This document shows, one piece after another, positions 1-11,176 of a stretch of 64,000 nt of DNA. The DNA lies in NCBI GenBank assembly GCA_032622095.1, contig CP136064.1, positions 131,385,129-131,449,128 on the forward strand, read 5' to 3'. The notes below the pieces were generated by a model. The model saw only the letters and a program-made list of their open reading frames with translations. It was not told the origin of the DNA and did not search any database. Position numbers and translations under genes: made by a program. The stretch's first letter is position 1, and each line of letters starts with the position of its first letter. The DNA is from Siphonodentalium dalli. Its lineage: Eukaryota; Mollusca; Scaphopoda; Gadilida; Siphonodentaliidae.

Positions 1-985
1 CCCATCTAGAGGTGATCCTAAACATGCCTGTAAATTATAAAAACATTTCTCCAATAAATGCAGGCTGCAGGGTGTGCCGACGGATTCAAATTTGTAATAA
101 ATTAAAGAGTCAATGACACTGTAAGCTCAACTTGGGAGGTGTTAATAATTTTATGCTGAACAGTCAATAGAATGATAAAGAACGAGAGAGAAATATTTAC
201 AGTAAATGAATTATATTGTGTAAATGAAATTAATTTGATTTCAAACATTTCACCAATAAATGTGGGCTGCAGGGCTTGGATGAGGGATGAGGGATGTGGC
301 ATGTAGTGTGTGCCAAAATGATTTTAGTCACGAAAATAGTAAAATCCAAGATGGCCACTGAAGACCATGTTTTTTATCGAGATTCGGAAAATATCATTGG
401 CTCCCATCTAGAGGTCACCCTGAAGAGCGATGTGGTCTATACCATGTGCCAAAGGATTTAGTCATGCAAAATGTAAAATACAAGATGGCTTATGTTTTTA
501 ATCGAAAATTGTTCAAATTTGATAGCTCTCATCTAGAGGTGATCCTAATCATGCCTGTAAATTTACAAACAAACAAAATCTTAGATATATATGGGATGCA
601 GGGTGTACCGATGGATTCAAATTTGAAATCCAAGATGGCTGCTGGCAGCCATATTTTTTTAACAAATTTCATAAATAATCGATGGCCCCCATCTAGACGT
701 TACCCCAAAGATCCGTATGAAGTTTGATGACAATCGGATGAGGGATGTGGCCTGTAGGATGTGCCAAAGGATTAGTAATGCAAAGAGTAAAATCAAAGAT
801 GGCTGCTGGCGGCATGTTTTTTAACGAATTTCGGAAATAATCGATGGATCCCATCTATAGATCACCCCGAAGATCCATATAAAGCTTGGTGGCAATTAGA
901 TGAAGGATGTGGTCTGTAGAGTGTGACAAAGGATTTAGTATTGCAAAGAGTAAAATTCAAGATGGCTGCCGGCGACCATGTTTTT
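1..985 (+). repeat. Degenerate type A (Pearl-like) monomer array
   Basis: Successive diverged copies of one monomer are visible. Each has a CAAGATGGCTGC segment followed by CATGTTTTTT, then CCCATCTAGAGGT, then GATCCATATGAAG, then GGATGAGGGATGTGG and GTGCCAAAGGATTTAGT. The copies are much more diverged than those at 30.6-32 kb and 36.9-40 kb, so this is an older array. A 5' type A leader with AGTCAATGACACTG is embedded near 110. Short open frames here are repeat by-products and not genes. Confidence 0.75.
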
Positions 986-989
986 CATA

Positions 990-1420
990 AACAAGACAGT
1001 CAATGACTGTGGGTCGCTCTCCAGACTGTTAAGACTGAGAAGACTGGGACTCTGATGACTACCGGTACAAGTCAGTACTTGAAAAAATCAATTAAGACAA
1101 GTAGTTCTAAATATGGACATAGCTGGAGGTTCTCAGATGAGCAGGGCTCTTCACCTTGAACTTTCTAGTTGCACAACACTGACTATTCTCCAACTTCCTA
1201 CCTTTTAAAGAAGACAACCATACCACAGTACTAAGTTCACAAAATTAACTAAGTTCACAAAATACCTTTTGCACATCCCTCTTAGGTTGAATTTTACAAC
1301 TGGTACCAGTACTTCAAGCTCTCAAACTTTTGAAAATTACCAACTTGACACCCCCATAAAGTTAAAAAAATTTGGCCAATTCTGTCCAACAGTTTAACCT
1401 GAAGTAGGAACATATGGACT
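990..1420 (+). repeat. Type B element, 5' part only
   Basis: It starts with AACAAGA followed by the perfect palindrome ACAGTCAATGACTGT. It then follows the same order of blocks as the longer copies at 24806 and 48056: a GAAGACTGGGACTC block, a CAAGTAGTTCTAAA block, a CACCTTGAA block and a run resembling TTGAAATTTTAC. The 3' part of the family is missing. It is a truncated, older copy. Confidence 0.6.
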
Positions 1421-1498
1421 GTTGATTTAAAAACATACATGTTGGAAAATCATACCAAACTATGAGAACAATTCTAACCTATTTTTGGTCTGAATATC

Positions 1499-2213
1499 TA
1501 ATCTACAACTAATGTTGTATCGGGCATGACACTGTTTAAATTTTGATCAAAGTAGGGGGTCAAAACTCCATCCCCTCTACACTCCCTCAAATATTGCCAC
1601 AAACAAGGCTGCCTAGAAATCAATATTATTATACCAGTACCAAACAACATAGAGGAGAGTTAAATCTCTTATCACTGCACCTATTAAAACAAATGTGCCC
1701 CAACTATGAGACCCAATCATCTAGTAATATCAATATACATGTACCCCATAATATCCAATATACCCCTTCTTTGAAAAATCAGGGCATTATTTCACCTGGA
1801 TAAGTGGTGGTTAAGAAAATAATATTAGAAAATCTACAACTAATGTTGTATCAGGCATGAATTTTTTTGGTGTGAGCATCTAATCTACAACTAATTTTGT
1901 ATCAGGCATGAAATTTTCAACTGTTTAAATTTTGATTAAAGTAGGGGATCAAAACTCCACCCCTCTACACTCCATCCTCATTACCTCAAACATTGCCCCC
2001 ACCCAGGCTGCCTAGAAATCAATATTATACCAGTACCAAACAGCATAGAGGAGAGTTAAATCTCCTATATCTGCCCCTATTAGAACAAATGTGAATCCCC
2101 ATCTTTGAGATCCATTCATCTGGTAATATTCTATATACCCTCTATTTTTTCTTTGGAAAATCACGGTATGATTTCACCTGGATAAGTGGTGGTTAAGAAA
2201 ATAATATTGGAAC
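1499..2213. repeat. ~340-bp direct repeat, two copies plus a partial
   Basis: Units at about 1499-1830 and 1876-2213 share the same blocks in order: ATCTACAACTAATGTTGTAT, AAATTTTGATCAAAGTAGGG, CCTAGAAATCAATATTAT, CATAGAGGAGAGTTAAATCT and CACCTGGATAAGTGGTGG. A short partial copy of the unit start lies between them at 1831-1860. A related fragment recurs near 40960-41000. No coding potential was recognised. It is probably an unclassified dispersed repeat duplicated in tandem. Confidence 0.65.
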
Positions 2214-2246
2214 AGCCAAGCCTGTATTTAGTGTGTCTGACCTTTG

Positions 2247-2335
2247 CAGAATGAGGTCCCCAAAAGGTGAATTTAAAGACACCGGCGGGCTAGCATCACT
2301 GAATTCACACTCAGTCTGATTTGGCCTCAACTGCC
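2247..2335. mobile_element. Degraded ~95-bp hairpin element
   Basis: The first half reads GCAGAATGAGGTCCCC, AAAGGTGAATTTAAAG and CGGGCTAGCATCA. The second half is a decayed inverse, ending in CAGTCTGATT. It belongs to the palindromic hairpin family best preserved at 6396-6600 and 17245-17340. The two arms no longer match fully, so this copy is old. Confidence 0.55.
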
Positions 2336-2779
2336 ATGGGAAACCTAGAAACAGATTGAAGTTCTACAGTTGAAATTGGTGATGCACACCCATTGAGCAC
2401 CTCAATTATGCATTTTATCTTCTGCAAATAAGGGGACATAGAAACTGAACAGAAGGGAAAAAGTAATGAGAGGCCGATCACAATCGGCAGATGTTTAACC
2501 CATACCTTGGCGATACCGATTAGCTATTTTAATAAATCCTTACACAAACCTTTTCATGAGTGCAAAAGTTTCAACAATTCAGACCTTACTATTAAGGTCA
2601 CAAGTGGAATCAGACTTATTGGGCACCTTGCTCACATAAACACAATAGGAACACGGATGTGGCATTCGATTTCAACCTATGAGGTCACTCTAACACAGAT
2701 ATGTCTTATAGAGTGATAAAGCTAATTAAGCTCAATCCATAGTCAGAGAGAAGTACCATAGCAGTTAAAGACAAAATAG
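2336..2779. other. Unannotated AT-rich sequence
   Basis: No repeat family, splice-compatible exon or convincing reading frame was recognised between the hairpin remnant and the piggyBac-like MITE. The only open frame (2507-2716) has no recognisable motif. Confidence 0.4.
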
Positions 2780-2783
2780 TTAA

Positions 2784-3243
2784 AGGGGTACTGTACGTCA
2801 TTTTCAATAAATTCTTGGTGATAACAACGATCTAATATCGATAATATATAGAAAACTAAGTAATTTGAGGCGAAGATGTATTCTGTAAATGTTCAGGCTA
2901 ATAGGTTGTCTTAAAATCAAAGTTAATAATTTGATATAAATTGAATTTATGGCTGGATAGTGGATTAGGTAAGGCGTGGCACACATGGTCGTGCAAAAAA
3001 TTATGACTAGACAATGACTTAAATGAGTATATGGGACTAGTATGCATATAATATAACATTTATTTGATACATTTGCTTGAAACTGTCCAAAAATTACTCG
3101 ACAACGACAATTGGTATTTTTACATTCCGGCTAATCTGCCATCCGTAGCATTACTTCGTACTCAAATAATTGAAATCTGGTTACTTTATTTTACGACTCA
3201 GAGACTATAGAAACCAACAACAACATTTGAGTACAGTATCCCT
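2784..3243. mobile_element. piggyBac-like MITE, 460 bp, TTAA target site
   Basis: The element begins AGGGGTACTGTAC and ends GTACAGTATCCCT, a terminal inverted repeat with one mismatch. TTAA flanks both sides (2780-2783 and 3244-3247). TTAA duplication with short TIRs is characteristic of the piggyBac superfamily. A second copy at 26241-26884 shares the TIRs and the first ~120 bp, including GATCTAATAT and AATTTGAG blocks. No transposase is encoded, so it is non-autonomous. Confidence 0.85.
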
Positions 3244-3419
3244 TTAAGACATTAAGTAGATAAACATCATAGCAGCTCCATTTATTTGCTTATTACATTG
3301 GAATGTGAGACATAACATATTATGTTTTTTTTTATTATTGTTATTTTTTTTTATTATGTTTTGTGTTAGCTGCATATTAAAAATTCATGGGATCATTTAG
3401 ATGGGAGAAAAGGGTTAAT

Positions 3420-4985
3420 ATTTCCCATTCAAAAACCAATCAATACATGAACAACTATACCAGTGAGGGATGTATAGACCTGGATATAAAATGATTGATA
3501 ATGATTGGATATAAAATGTTTTAATGCAGAATTTTCAGATAGCTAGAGGTATGATATGAGATTGGTCAGATTGAAAATATTAGATTCATTACATTGGATA
3601 GCATACTGTATGACAATGGAATGGGGTGGGTTAATTTTCTTCTAAGCTGATCATTGGAAAGATATGTGTGTAAACAGCGGAAATATAATTAAAGTTATGG
3701 TTAGTATTTTCAAAACCATTCAATCGATACCAAAATCTATACAGGTGAAGAATGTGTCATGATTAACATGGATGCAATTATTTGTATAGTGATCGTGTGA
3801 AAAATATATTGTTATTACATTGTGTCAACAGGATTGGTGGAGGATGTTAATATGTTAAGCAAATAAACCAAATGACCCTCACTATGCAGGTTACGGGTGT
3901 GTTATCATAAACTATGCCAAGAACTATAAACATAATTAATTGGAAATATTTGAGTTATGAAATCGGATAGAATGGGGTTAATCTTACCCAAACTAATGAA
4001 CTGATAAACACAAAAAGTCCATAAAAAGCATGTCATTAGATTTAGAAACCCATAAAATAAGTCAGTCTCTAATGTCATGAACCTGTTTCAACAAAGGGGT
4101 TAACATAATATTGCACAGAAAACAGAACTGGACCAGAGAGTCATCAATCACAGTTTTGACAGATTTTATCAACAGACTCTGCTAGCCATGCTATCTATAT
4201 ATCTATCTAGTGTCCAGCTAAACATAACTCAATGCCAATAATACACTTTCTGTGTGATGAGAAGTTCTCTTCTAAGCTCACAGTACACGCATTAATTACA
4301 TTATCAGTTACTTGAATTTTAAATGGCCATAACTCTGTTAACATATACCGGATCAAACTTAACTGTATTTCTGGGTGAGGACCATATGTACCAAATTTGG
4401 TGCTGATCAGATGAAAAATATTTAAGTCAACACAGCCTGGATGAATTCTATTTAAAAACAAGAGCAGAAAGGGTTAACTAAACGATACTAAAATCCATAC
4501 AGATGAAGAAAGTGCTAAGAAAGACATAGGTAAGAAATATGAGGCAGATCAGAAGGAATACATGCATATTCAACTTATTGCATCAGTTAGCATGTGTGTG
4601 AAGGGTTAATTATTTTCTAAACCGATCAACCAATCGCTAACAAAAACTATACAGGTGAAGGGTGTGTCATCAAATATGAACACAATCAGACAAAAAATAC
4701 TTTGGTCATAGCATCGGATAGCACATGCCCATGTGTGGATGCAAAGTGTTTACAATTTCTAAACCGATTGATACCAAAAACTATAGAGGTGAGGGGTGTG
4801 TCATTGTAAACATGCAAATGAAATTTGAACACGATCCGGTAAAAAATACTTGAATAATCGAATCGGATAGCAAGTGTCTAGACAGACATCCAGACAGACA
4901 GACGGACGGATGAACTAACGACAGATGGTTGATCCGGATGTTGGCATTATGTGTACCATACAGTACATGGTATGGGTGCACATAA
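3420..4985 (+). repeat. Old tandem-monomer element ending in a GACGGACGG tract
   Basis: Diverged units recur, each with a CGATACCAAAAACTATA-like block, an AGGTGAAGGGTGTGTCAT block and an AAAAAATACTTGAAT-like block. They lie for example near 3735, 4490, 4650 and 4780. The array ends in a short tract of GACA/GACGGACGG repeats at about 4880-4915. That tract type closes the other element families of this window, so this is read as an old member of the same class. The 3' hairpin is not clear. Confidence 0.5.
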
Positions 4986-5048
4986 AAAAGTAACTAAACA
5001 AAATATTTCAATTTGATACTGAAGATACTTTCCAGAAGATGAGGCATT

Positions 5049-5160
5049 AGCAGAATGATATCCATGGAGGGTGTATTTGGTGATGCTAGCCTGCTGTATG
5101 GGGTAGCAACACTAAATTCACCCTCTGGGGACCTCAGTCTGCAAATATCAGACACACTGA
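5049..5160. mobile_element. Palindromic ~100-bp hairpin element
   Basis: One arm is AGCAGAATGATATCC followed by GGGTGTATTTGGTGATGC. The other is the inverse, with GGTAGCAACACTAAATTC, ACCCTCTGGGGACC and TCAGTCTGC. It lies in the same family as 2247, 6396, 6497, 17245, 40886 and 41030. It has no coding capacity. CAGACACA-type sequence follows the right arm in most copies. Confidence 0.7.
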
Positions 5161-5310
5161 ATTCAGGCTTGGGAACACACTAAATTCAGGCTTGGGAACA
5201 CAATTTTGTTTTAATTTGATATTAACAACAAGCACCAGTGCTAGTGCATTGTTTACACAAGTCTGTCCAATAACATTCTAATCTCTAATATGTCATTCAA
5301 ATCTCAATTA

Positions 5311-6160
5311 ATGACCTGACTTGGTCTCTCTGAAGCTGCCTGAGTCCTCTGGCAGAATTAATACTGGCAGATATAATAACTGCTTCTGGTGAGTTGTGAT
5401 ATGATATGGGGTGGAGGGGTTGGTTGGGGCAGGGTGGGGGCCTGGGCCATGCGGGGGGGGGGGGGGGGGGGGGAGTGGTGGATAGTTTCTATGATTTCAT
5501 TAAAGATTAAAGTTTCATAACTCTGAGGATGTTTTTAAAATTTTAGAACTCCCTCTTAAGGTGCTATCTAAGGGGGGGGGGGAGTGGTGGATAGTTTCTA
5601 TGATTTCATTAAAGATTAAAGTTTCATAACTCTGAGGATGTTTTTAAAATTTTATAACATGTTTAAAAAAAAATTGAGTTGTGTCACTGGCTCCACCCAC
5701 ATTCGGCACAGTGACCTCATTTGAACAAATCTGAACCACAGTCGCCCAAGGACCCTTTGTACTAGATATGAACCCATTCGGCCCAATGGAAATTGAAATG
5801 TCATTGTAAGAATTACTATGGTAGGAAAGAGTTATGGTCATAGATTTGCAACTATTTGACCGGGTGACCCCATTTGAACAAATCTGAATTTGATTTACCT
5901 AGGAAACATCCACACCAAATATGAACCCATTCGGCCTTACGATTTGGGAGGAGAAGATGATTATTGACGGACAGACGGATGGACGAGGAGTGATGAGTAA
6001 TGACCTGACTTGGTCTCTCTGAAGCTACCTGAGTCCTCTGGCAGAATTAATACTGGCAGATATAATAACTGCTTCTGGTGAGTTGTGATATGATATGGGG
6101 TGGAGGGGTTGGCTGGGGCAGGGTGGAGACTTCTCCACCTGAGACTTTGCCTCAGGTGAG
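5311..6160 (+). repeat. Duplicated block with poly-G tracts and type B monomers
   Basis: A ~120-bp segment starting TAATGACCTGACTTGGTC (5311) recurs at 5998, so ~690 bp is duplicated in tandem. Inside, an ~82-bp block beginning GGAGTGGTGGATAGTTTC occurs at 5472 and 5581. G-only runs of more than 20 and about 10 bases lie at 5452-5473 and 5572-5581. Type B monomers follow at 5680-5990, with TTTGAACAAATCTGAA, CCAAATATGAACCCATTC and a GACGGACAGACGG tract. The block ends near 6160 with a degraded type B 3' hairpin (GAGACTTTGCCTC then GAGCTAAA). Confidence 0.65.
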
Positions 6161-6169
6161 CTAAAAAAA

Positions 6170-6730
6170 TCGCTAAAATTTGATAGCTCCCATCCAGAGG
6201 CGATCCTAAATATGTCTGTAAATTTTCAAAACATTTTCCAATAAATGCGGGCTCCAGGGTGTGCCGATGGATTTAAATATGAAATCCAAAATGGTTGCTG
6301 GCAGCCACGTTTTTTAACGAATTTAACAAAAATATCAATGGCTCCCATCTAGAGGTCTCCCTGACAAGCCTTGAAATAGGGTATCTGTCATTTGCAGAAT
6401 GAGGTCCCCAGAGGGTGAATTTAGTGATGCTTCCCCGCATAGCGGGCTAGCATCACCAAATTCACCCACTGGGGACCTCATTCTGCTTAAACCTCAGCAG
6501 AATGAGGTTCCCAGAGGGTGAATTTGGTGATGCTAGCCCACTATGTGGGGTAGCATCACTAAATTCACCCTCTGTGGACCTCATTCTGCAAATGACAGAC
6601 ACCCTACTTCAAGGCTTGCACCCTGAAGATCCAAATGAAGTTTGGTGATGATCGGATGAGGGATGTGGACTGTAGGGTGAGCCAAAGAAAATTGTTGACG
6701 GACAAACGGATGGATGGACGACAACCCACA
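6170..6730 (+). repeat. Type A monomers interrupted by two hairpin elements
   Basis: Type A blocks are present at 6170-6385 (GATAGCTCCCATCCAGAGG, AAATCCAAAATGGTTGC) and resume at 6605-6720 (GATCCAAATGAAGTTTGG, GATCGGATGAGGGATGTGG). The tract ends in a GACGGACAAACGGATGG region. The two halves fit together as one array, so the hairpin pair at 6396-6600 inserted into it. Confidence 0.6.
6396..6600. mobile_element. Two hairpin elements in tandem
   Basis: Two palindromic elements of ~92 bp sit head to tail (about 6396-6487 and 6497-6592). Each starts with CAGAATGAGGT(C/T)CCCAG and GGGTGAATTTRGTGATGC and ends with the inverse GCATCAC(C/T)AAATTCACC and GACCTCATTCTGC. Each could fold into a near-perfect stem of about 45 bp. 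They are separated by ~10 bases (TTAAACCTCA). Confidence 0.8.
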
Positions 6731-7229
6731 GGAATAGCTCAAAACTTACAAACTAATGTTAAGCTAAAAATGACTGCTGGTGGCATCGGGAGGTCATTCT
6801 GAAGATCCATATGAAGTTTTGTGATGACCGGATGAGGAATGTCAAATACTGACCAACTGCTCTTCCATATATTCTGGGCAGAATTATGTTCAAACACAAT
6901 GCATTAAAACGTTGTTCGTGTAGTATCGGAATATGACAATCTGACCAATACACAATATTTTCCACAAATTATCATGATTTTATGAACAATGCAGTATTAA
7001 AAAGTAAAGCCACATTTACACCATCTACTGATAGCTATGAGGGCATGTAGTTTGATTTTGAGCTCAGGTGTTGAACCATACACTAAAAATTTGACAATGA
7101 CCATGGCATGGCATGAGATATAATATGCCACACACATATAAGTCATGGGTAAATTTGTCATTGTTTGCAGTCAATGTTAGAAACTGTATAAATTCGAAGT
7201 AACTAATCAATTTGATGTTCAATTTGAGT

Positions 7230-7235
7230 TTTATT
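7230..7235 (-). promoter_or_regulatory. MBLAC1: Poly(A) signal AATAAA of the MBLAC1-like gene
   Basis: TTTATT on the plus strand reads AATAAA on the minus strand. It lies 83 bases beyond the stop codon of the terminal MBLAC1-like exon, which would give a short 3' UTR of roughly 100 bases. It is the first such hexamer after the stop. Confidence 0.55.
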
Positions 7236-7318
7236 CTACATTATCAGGACCCTACAGAAAGCTATTACTAGCTGGATAGCTTTTCAACTATTGATGCAAC
7301 ACCTTCCCAAAAATAGTT

Positions 7319-7587
7319 TCACAATTCCTCTATCACAACACACTCAGTGTGTGACTCAACATGTAGTCCTCCTTCCGTTACACTCTGCCGTTCATCATAA
7401 AACATCACCATTTTCATTTGCTTTTTGAATTCTTCAGGAACTTGAAACATAGGACCATGCCCAGGGACAATGTAGTCTGCTATATTGAGAACACTGAAAC
7501 GATTCTGCTGCTGTACTTCTGGATTCTCACTATTGTCCTGCCATATGTCTGGCTCGTCTAGATCTTCTGCCTTCTCGAACAAATCGC
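7319..7587 (-). CDS. MBLAC1: MBLAC1-like gene, terminal coding exon
   Basis: Acceptor TTCCAG lies at 7593-7588. The exon starts in phase 1 with GC, completing a Gly codon from the previous exon. It encodes GDLFEKAEDLDEPDIW, then a conserved ADYIVPGHGPMF segment, and ends in VVIEEL before TGA (7321-7319). In the MBLAC1 family this part holds the GD strand (Asp ligand) and the VPGHGP motif with the last metal-ligand His. MBLAC1 in vertebrates is reported as a histone pre-mRNA nuclease; that role is family knowledge and not shown here. The charged tail after the VPGHGP region is longer than I would expect and may be lineage-specific. The exon is intact. Confidence 0.9.
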
Positions 7588-7629
7588 CTGGAACATAACA
7601 GTAACAAGTTAATTATCAAGCTGGACATA

Positions 7630-7760
7630 ATGAAAGTGTCAATCACACTGTAGCTCAACTTGGAGATGGGATAATATCATGCTTTCTAATTCAGTAAATT
7701 GCCAATCCTTTGATCTGATTGGCTGAGACTGTCAAAGTGTTCTGTATAACCATTCAATAA
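7630..7760 (+). repeat. Type A element, isolated 5' leader
   Basis: TGAAAGTGTCAATCACACTG followed by TAGCTCAACTTGG is the type A 5' end (compare 30638, 36893 and 48747), with one change in its small palindrome. No monomers or 3' hairpin follow, so it is a truncated copy in intergenic sequence downstream of the MBLAC1-like gene (upstream of its last exon, in intron 4). Confidence 0.6.
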
Positions 7761-8607
7761 TCGGTTTGTAATTTCCATTATGTATGAAGTACCATGTCCA
7801 TACTATTGCTGAAAAGTTATTAATATTGTGCCTATTATTTATATATTTGAATTTCATATAAATAAACAAGGCATTCATTGTGAATGAATATTCTCACATT
7901 TTTGCACTGTCGATGGGGCGGTACATGTGACAGCTTTGATTCAATTTCAAGAAACGTGGGCAGATACAACTGTCCAATTTTTGCCAGAATGTCGCTGTTA
8001 AACATTCATATTATCCAGAGTATAAATCCTGTTATATTCATTTAATTTTCACAAGATATAGAGGTAGGCCTACTATCACATGTATACATATTGAATACCA
8101 AATAAATTTCATTGAATCTTGAATCTTATCCGCTTATAATGATTGTAATCATTTCAGTGTGTAAATTGACCAATGCCGGATGTCACATGATGATTGTCAT
8201 TGTTACCTGTAAGGCGGCAAGAACTATCGATTTTCACTCGAGGACTATAAGTTTCAATATGAGTCAATAATCTAAGCGATTTTGGAAACACAATCAATTC
8301 CTTCATTGGAATAGGGTCAAGCCAAAATAGCAATGCTAAACATGAAAAATATAAAGTCATTCAAAAGCTGTTAATTAGATTTGCTTTCATTCACTCACAT
8401 TGTTGTAAACATATTTGAATAGTTTAATTGCATAATTTCTCATAAAATAGGTGGTAATGCAATTGTGCCGCAACTATATTTTATATGGTAAGGTTGTTTG
8501 TGGCATTATTAGGCTGAGTTGGTGACGTTACTCCATTTTGGGTTGTATTTGCAGTTCTATTTGAATAAGTTGATTTGGTATTAAACAGGTGTTTTGTGTA
8601 AACAGAA
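7761..8607. other. Unannotated AT-rich intron sequence
   Basis: This is part of the last MBLAC1-like intron. No repeat family or exon was recognised. The open frame at 8154-8360 (minus) has no family resemblance and no matching splice context. Confidence 0.4.
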
Positions 8608-8727
8608 TTAGAATGGGGATAACAATGTTGTGTTTGGCAATTTGGGAAAGGTTGTACGCTGATTATAATGGGGAATCAGCATACAACCCTTCCCAAATAA
8701 CCAAACACAACACCGTTATCCCCTAAT
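8608..8727. mobile_element. 120-bp palindromic MITE
   Basis: The left arm begins ATTAGAATGGGGATAAC and continues with TTGTGTTTGG, TTGGGAAAGGTTGTACGCTG. The right arm is its inverse, ending GTTATCCCCTAAT. The arms are ~50 bp with a short AATGG-type loop and a few mismatches, so the whole unit is one hairpin. No target-site duplication could be assigned. Confidence 0.7.
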
Positions 8728-8729
8728 TA

Positions 8730-8905
8730 CAGTCAATGGAGTGATAAAGAATGCAGAAAGTTTAAATGTTTTAGCAATATATACCAGAGGTCAGCCCGAA
8801 GAGCCATATGAAGTTTGGGATCAATTGGATGAAAAATGTTGGCTGTACATAGGGCATGCCAAATATTAATTTATGCAAAGATTAAATTCCAAGATGGCTG
8901 TTTCA
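8730..8905 (+). repeat. Type A fragment
   Basis: Blocks GTCAATGGAGTGATAAAGAATG, GAGCCATATGAAGTTTGG and TCCAAGATGGCTG match the type A leader and one monomer. The fragment is truncated after the ATGGCTG block. Confidence 0.55.
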
Positions 8906-9225
8906 TTTCATTTCATACTTTCATGTCATTAATATTACATATAGAATTGTACTCTCCCAAAATTTACTCGCCGCTCGGTGAAGCGAAGCAAAATGCCTGA
9001 GAAAAAATATGTTACTCAAGCGTCCTACATCGGTCAGCTGTAACTAATCCCTCCACTTTTTTCTGGCATAGCTTGAAGCAGTACCCTCGGTGTATTCACT
9101 TGATATTTAACCTTTGTATTATGACAGAAGCTGGAGTCTGTGATTCTGTGTCGGAGTATGATGTAGGTTGAGATACTCCTCGACGAAAAAGGACATCTAA
9201 ATATGATTTACTGGAGTAAAGGTAC

Positions 9226-9411
9226 ATGGATTCGTGGGAATCTGACTTGAATGGAGACATAGAAAATCTTCCTTTGACATCTGAGGGAGTGTTTATAGAG
9301 GGTCTCGAACAAGGCTCAAAATATTTATTTTTTACTGATTGTCAAAATGACAGGCACCAAATGGATGGAGCTGGTCATTTCAGAATGGTGCTTGTCAAAT
9401 TTTCACAATGA
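9226..9411 (+). other. Unrecognised 61-codon open frame
   Basis: The frame is acidic and hydrophilic and begins MDSWESDLNGDIENLP. Upstream, in the same frame, a basic stretch RRKRTSKYDLL is separated from it by a stop. It could be a decayed transposase fragment or chance. I recognise no domain. It lies just upstream of the type D element. Confidence 0.2.
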
Positions 9412-9428
9412 CAGGACATGATATTTAA

Positions 9429-10660
9429 AACAAGAGGTGGCATCAGAGATGCTGTGTCTCGTTTTCGGTGGCTTACCGCCGGTGGCTACCGCCAATTGGT
9501 GTGCATCAGTATCGGTAGACTAATAGGTAAAATCGAAAAATGACTAATTAAGGGCCATAACTCCATCAAATTTAATCGGACCAGGCCGGTTTTCGAACTC
9601 GTCCGAGATATTCTTGGGAGACACCTATATACCAAATTTCAATCAAATCGGATAACGTTTGTTGAAGTTATCGCGCTAACGAGCTGAAAATTCGTGAAAA
9701 ATGACTAATTAAGGGCCATAACTCTATCAAATTTTATCGGACCAGGCCGGTTTTCGAACTCATCCGAGATATTCTTGGGAGACACCTATATACCAAATTT
9801 CAATCAAATCGGATAACGTTTGTTGAAGTTATCGCGCTAACGAGCTGAAAATTCGTGAAAAATGACTAATTAAGGGCCATAACTCTATCAAATTTTATCG
9901 GACCAGGCCGGTTTTCGAACTCATCCGAGATATTCTTGGGAGACACCTATATACCAAATTTCAATCAAATCGGATAACGTTTGTTGAAGTTATCGCGCTA
10001 ACGAGCTGAAAATTCGTGAAAAATGACTAATTAAGGGCCATAACTCTATCAAATTTTATCGGACGAGGCCGGTTTTCGAACTCATTCGAGAAATTCTTGG
10101 GAGACACCTATATACCAAATTTCAATCAAATCGGATAACGTTTGTTGAAGTTATCGCGCTAACGAGCTGAAAATTCGTGAAAAATGACTAATTAGGGGCC
10201 ATAACTATATCAAATTTTATCGGACGAGGCCGGTTTTCGAACTCATCCGAGATATTATTGGGAGACACCTATATACCAAATTTCAATCAAATCGGATAAC
10301 GTTTGTTGAAGTTATCGCGCTAACGAGCTGAAAATTCGTGAAAAATGACTAATTAAGGGCCATAACTCTATCAAATTTTATCGGACCAGGCCGGTTTTCA
10401 AACTCATCTGAGATATTCTTGGGAGACACCTATATACCAAATTTCAATCAAATCGGATAACGTTTGTTGAAGTTATCGCGCTAACGAGCTGAAAATTAAA
10501 AGGGCCATAACTCTGTAATAAATGTGCGGACGAACCCGATTTTTTGTCTGCAGCTTACGTGCATGGATATGTACTCACACACCAAAATTTTAATCCGTCA
10601 ATAAACGGTTGAGTTATAAGCCGCCCGCCCGCCCGTCCGCCGCCCGCCCGCCCACCGTCC
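9429..10660 (+). repeat. Type D element with six 161-bp monomers
   Basis: The leader is AACAAGA followed by the hairpin GCATCAGAGATGC. The core is a minisatellite whose TGACTAATTAAGGGCC block falls at 9541, 9702, 9863, 10024, 10185 and 10346, a period of exactly 161 bp each time. Each unit also contains TATCGGACCAGGCCGG and TATACCAAATTTCAATC. Copies differ at only a few positions, so it is a young or homogenised array. The array stops at ~10495 and is followed by a degenerate unit and a CCCGCCCGCCCGTCCG tract (10621-10660), equivalent to the GGACGG tract of the other families. Confidence 0.85.
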
Positions 10661-10680
10661 CTCATCAAACTATAAACTAA

Positions 10681-10981
10681 AAATATAATATATATTTCCT
10701 TAAAGAAAGCCTGAACACTGAACTATATGGATATATGTCCTGCGTTTGTAAACCATAGTAGAAAGGGGTTAACTTTTTGTGGTCGCCTACCATTGGCTTG
10801 CTCGGAATCAGTCACGCATGCGCAGTCCCAATATAACGCACTTTACAGATTGAATTAGTCAGTTTATTTTCAACTCAATCAGAAGATTGGCGAGTTGCGG
10901 GGTTGGGAATGGCACCGCCATGGGAGGGCCCTATGATAGTTCAGTGCTCAGGCTTTCTTTAAGGAAATATATATTATATTT
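10681..10981. mobile_element. 301-bp MITE with long TIRs
   Basis: It starts AAATATAATATATATTTCC and ends with the exact inverse, and the repeat continues inward as TTAAAGAAAGCCTGA and CACTGAACTAT. Its left 170 bp (TATATGTCCTGCG, GTGGTCGCCTACC, GCGCAGTCCCAATATAACGC) match, inverted, the right end of the large element at 10992-15655. It therefore looks like a deletion derivative or relative of that element. Confidence 0.75.
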
Positions 10982-11176
10982 TTAAAAATATCATATTTCC
11001 GCTAAAGGAAGCCGTTCACACTGAACTATATGGATTAGAATGCAAGCCCAGGAGGAGGCACGAGCAATAAAGTTAATTGCCAAATTTTTTTTTTAGGGAA
11101 TGCACTCTTCTAAAACAGATTGTACCTAAATATGAATTCTTTAATGAATCTGTTATGATTAGTTACGTGAAATAAC

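Noticed and set aside
5452-5473. Long G run as a functional G-quadruplex
   Set aside because: Homopolymer runs are common at repeat junctions here (also 42598-42610 and 60100) and nothing ties this one to a gene or promoter.
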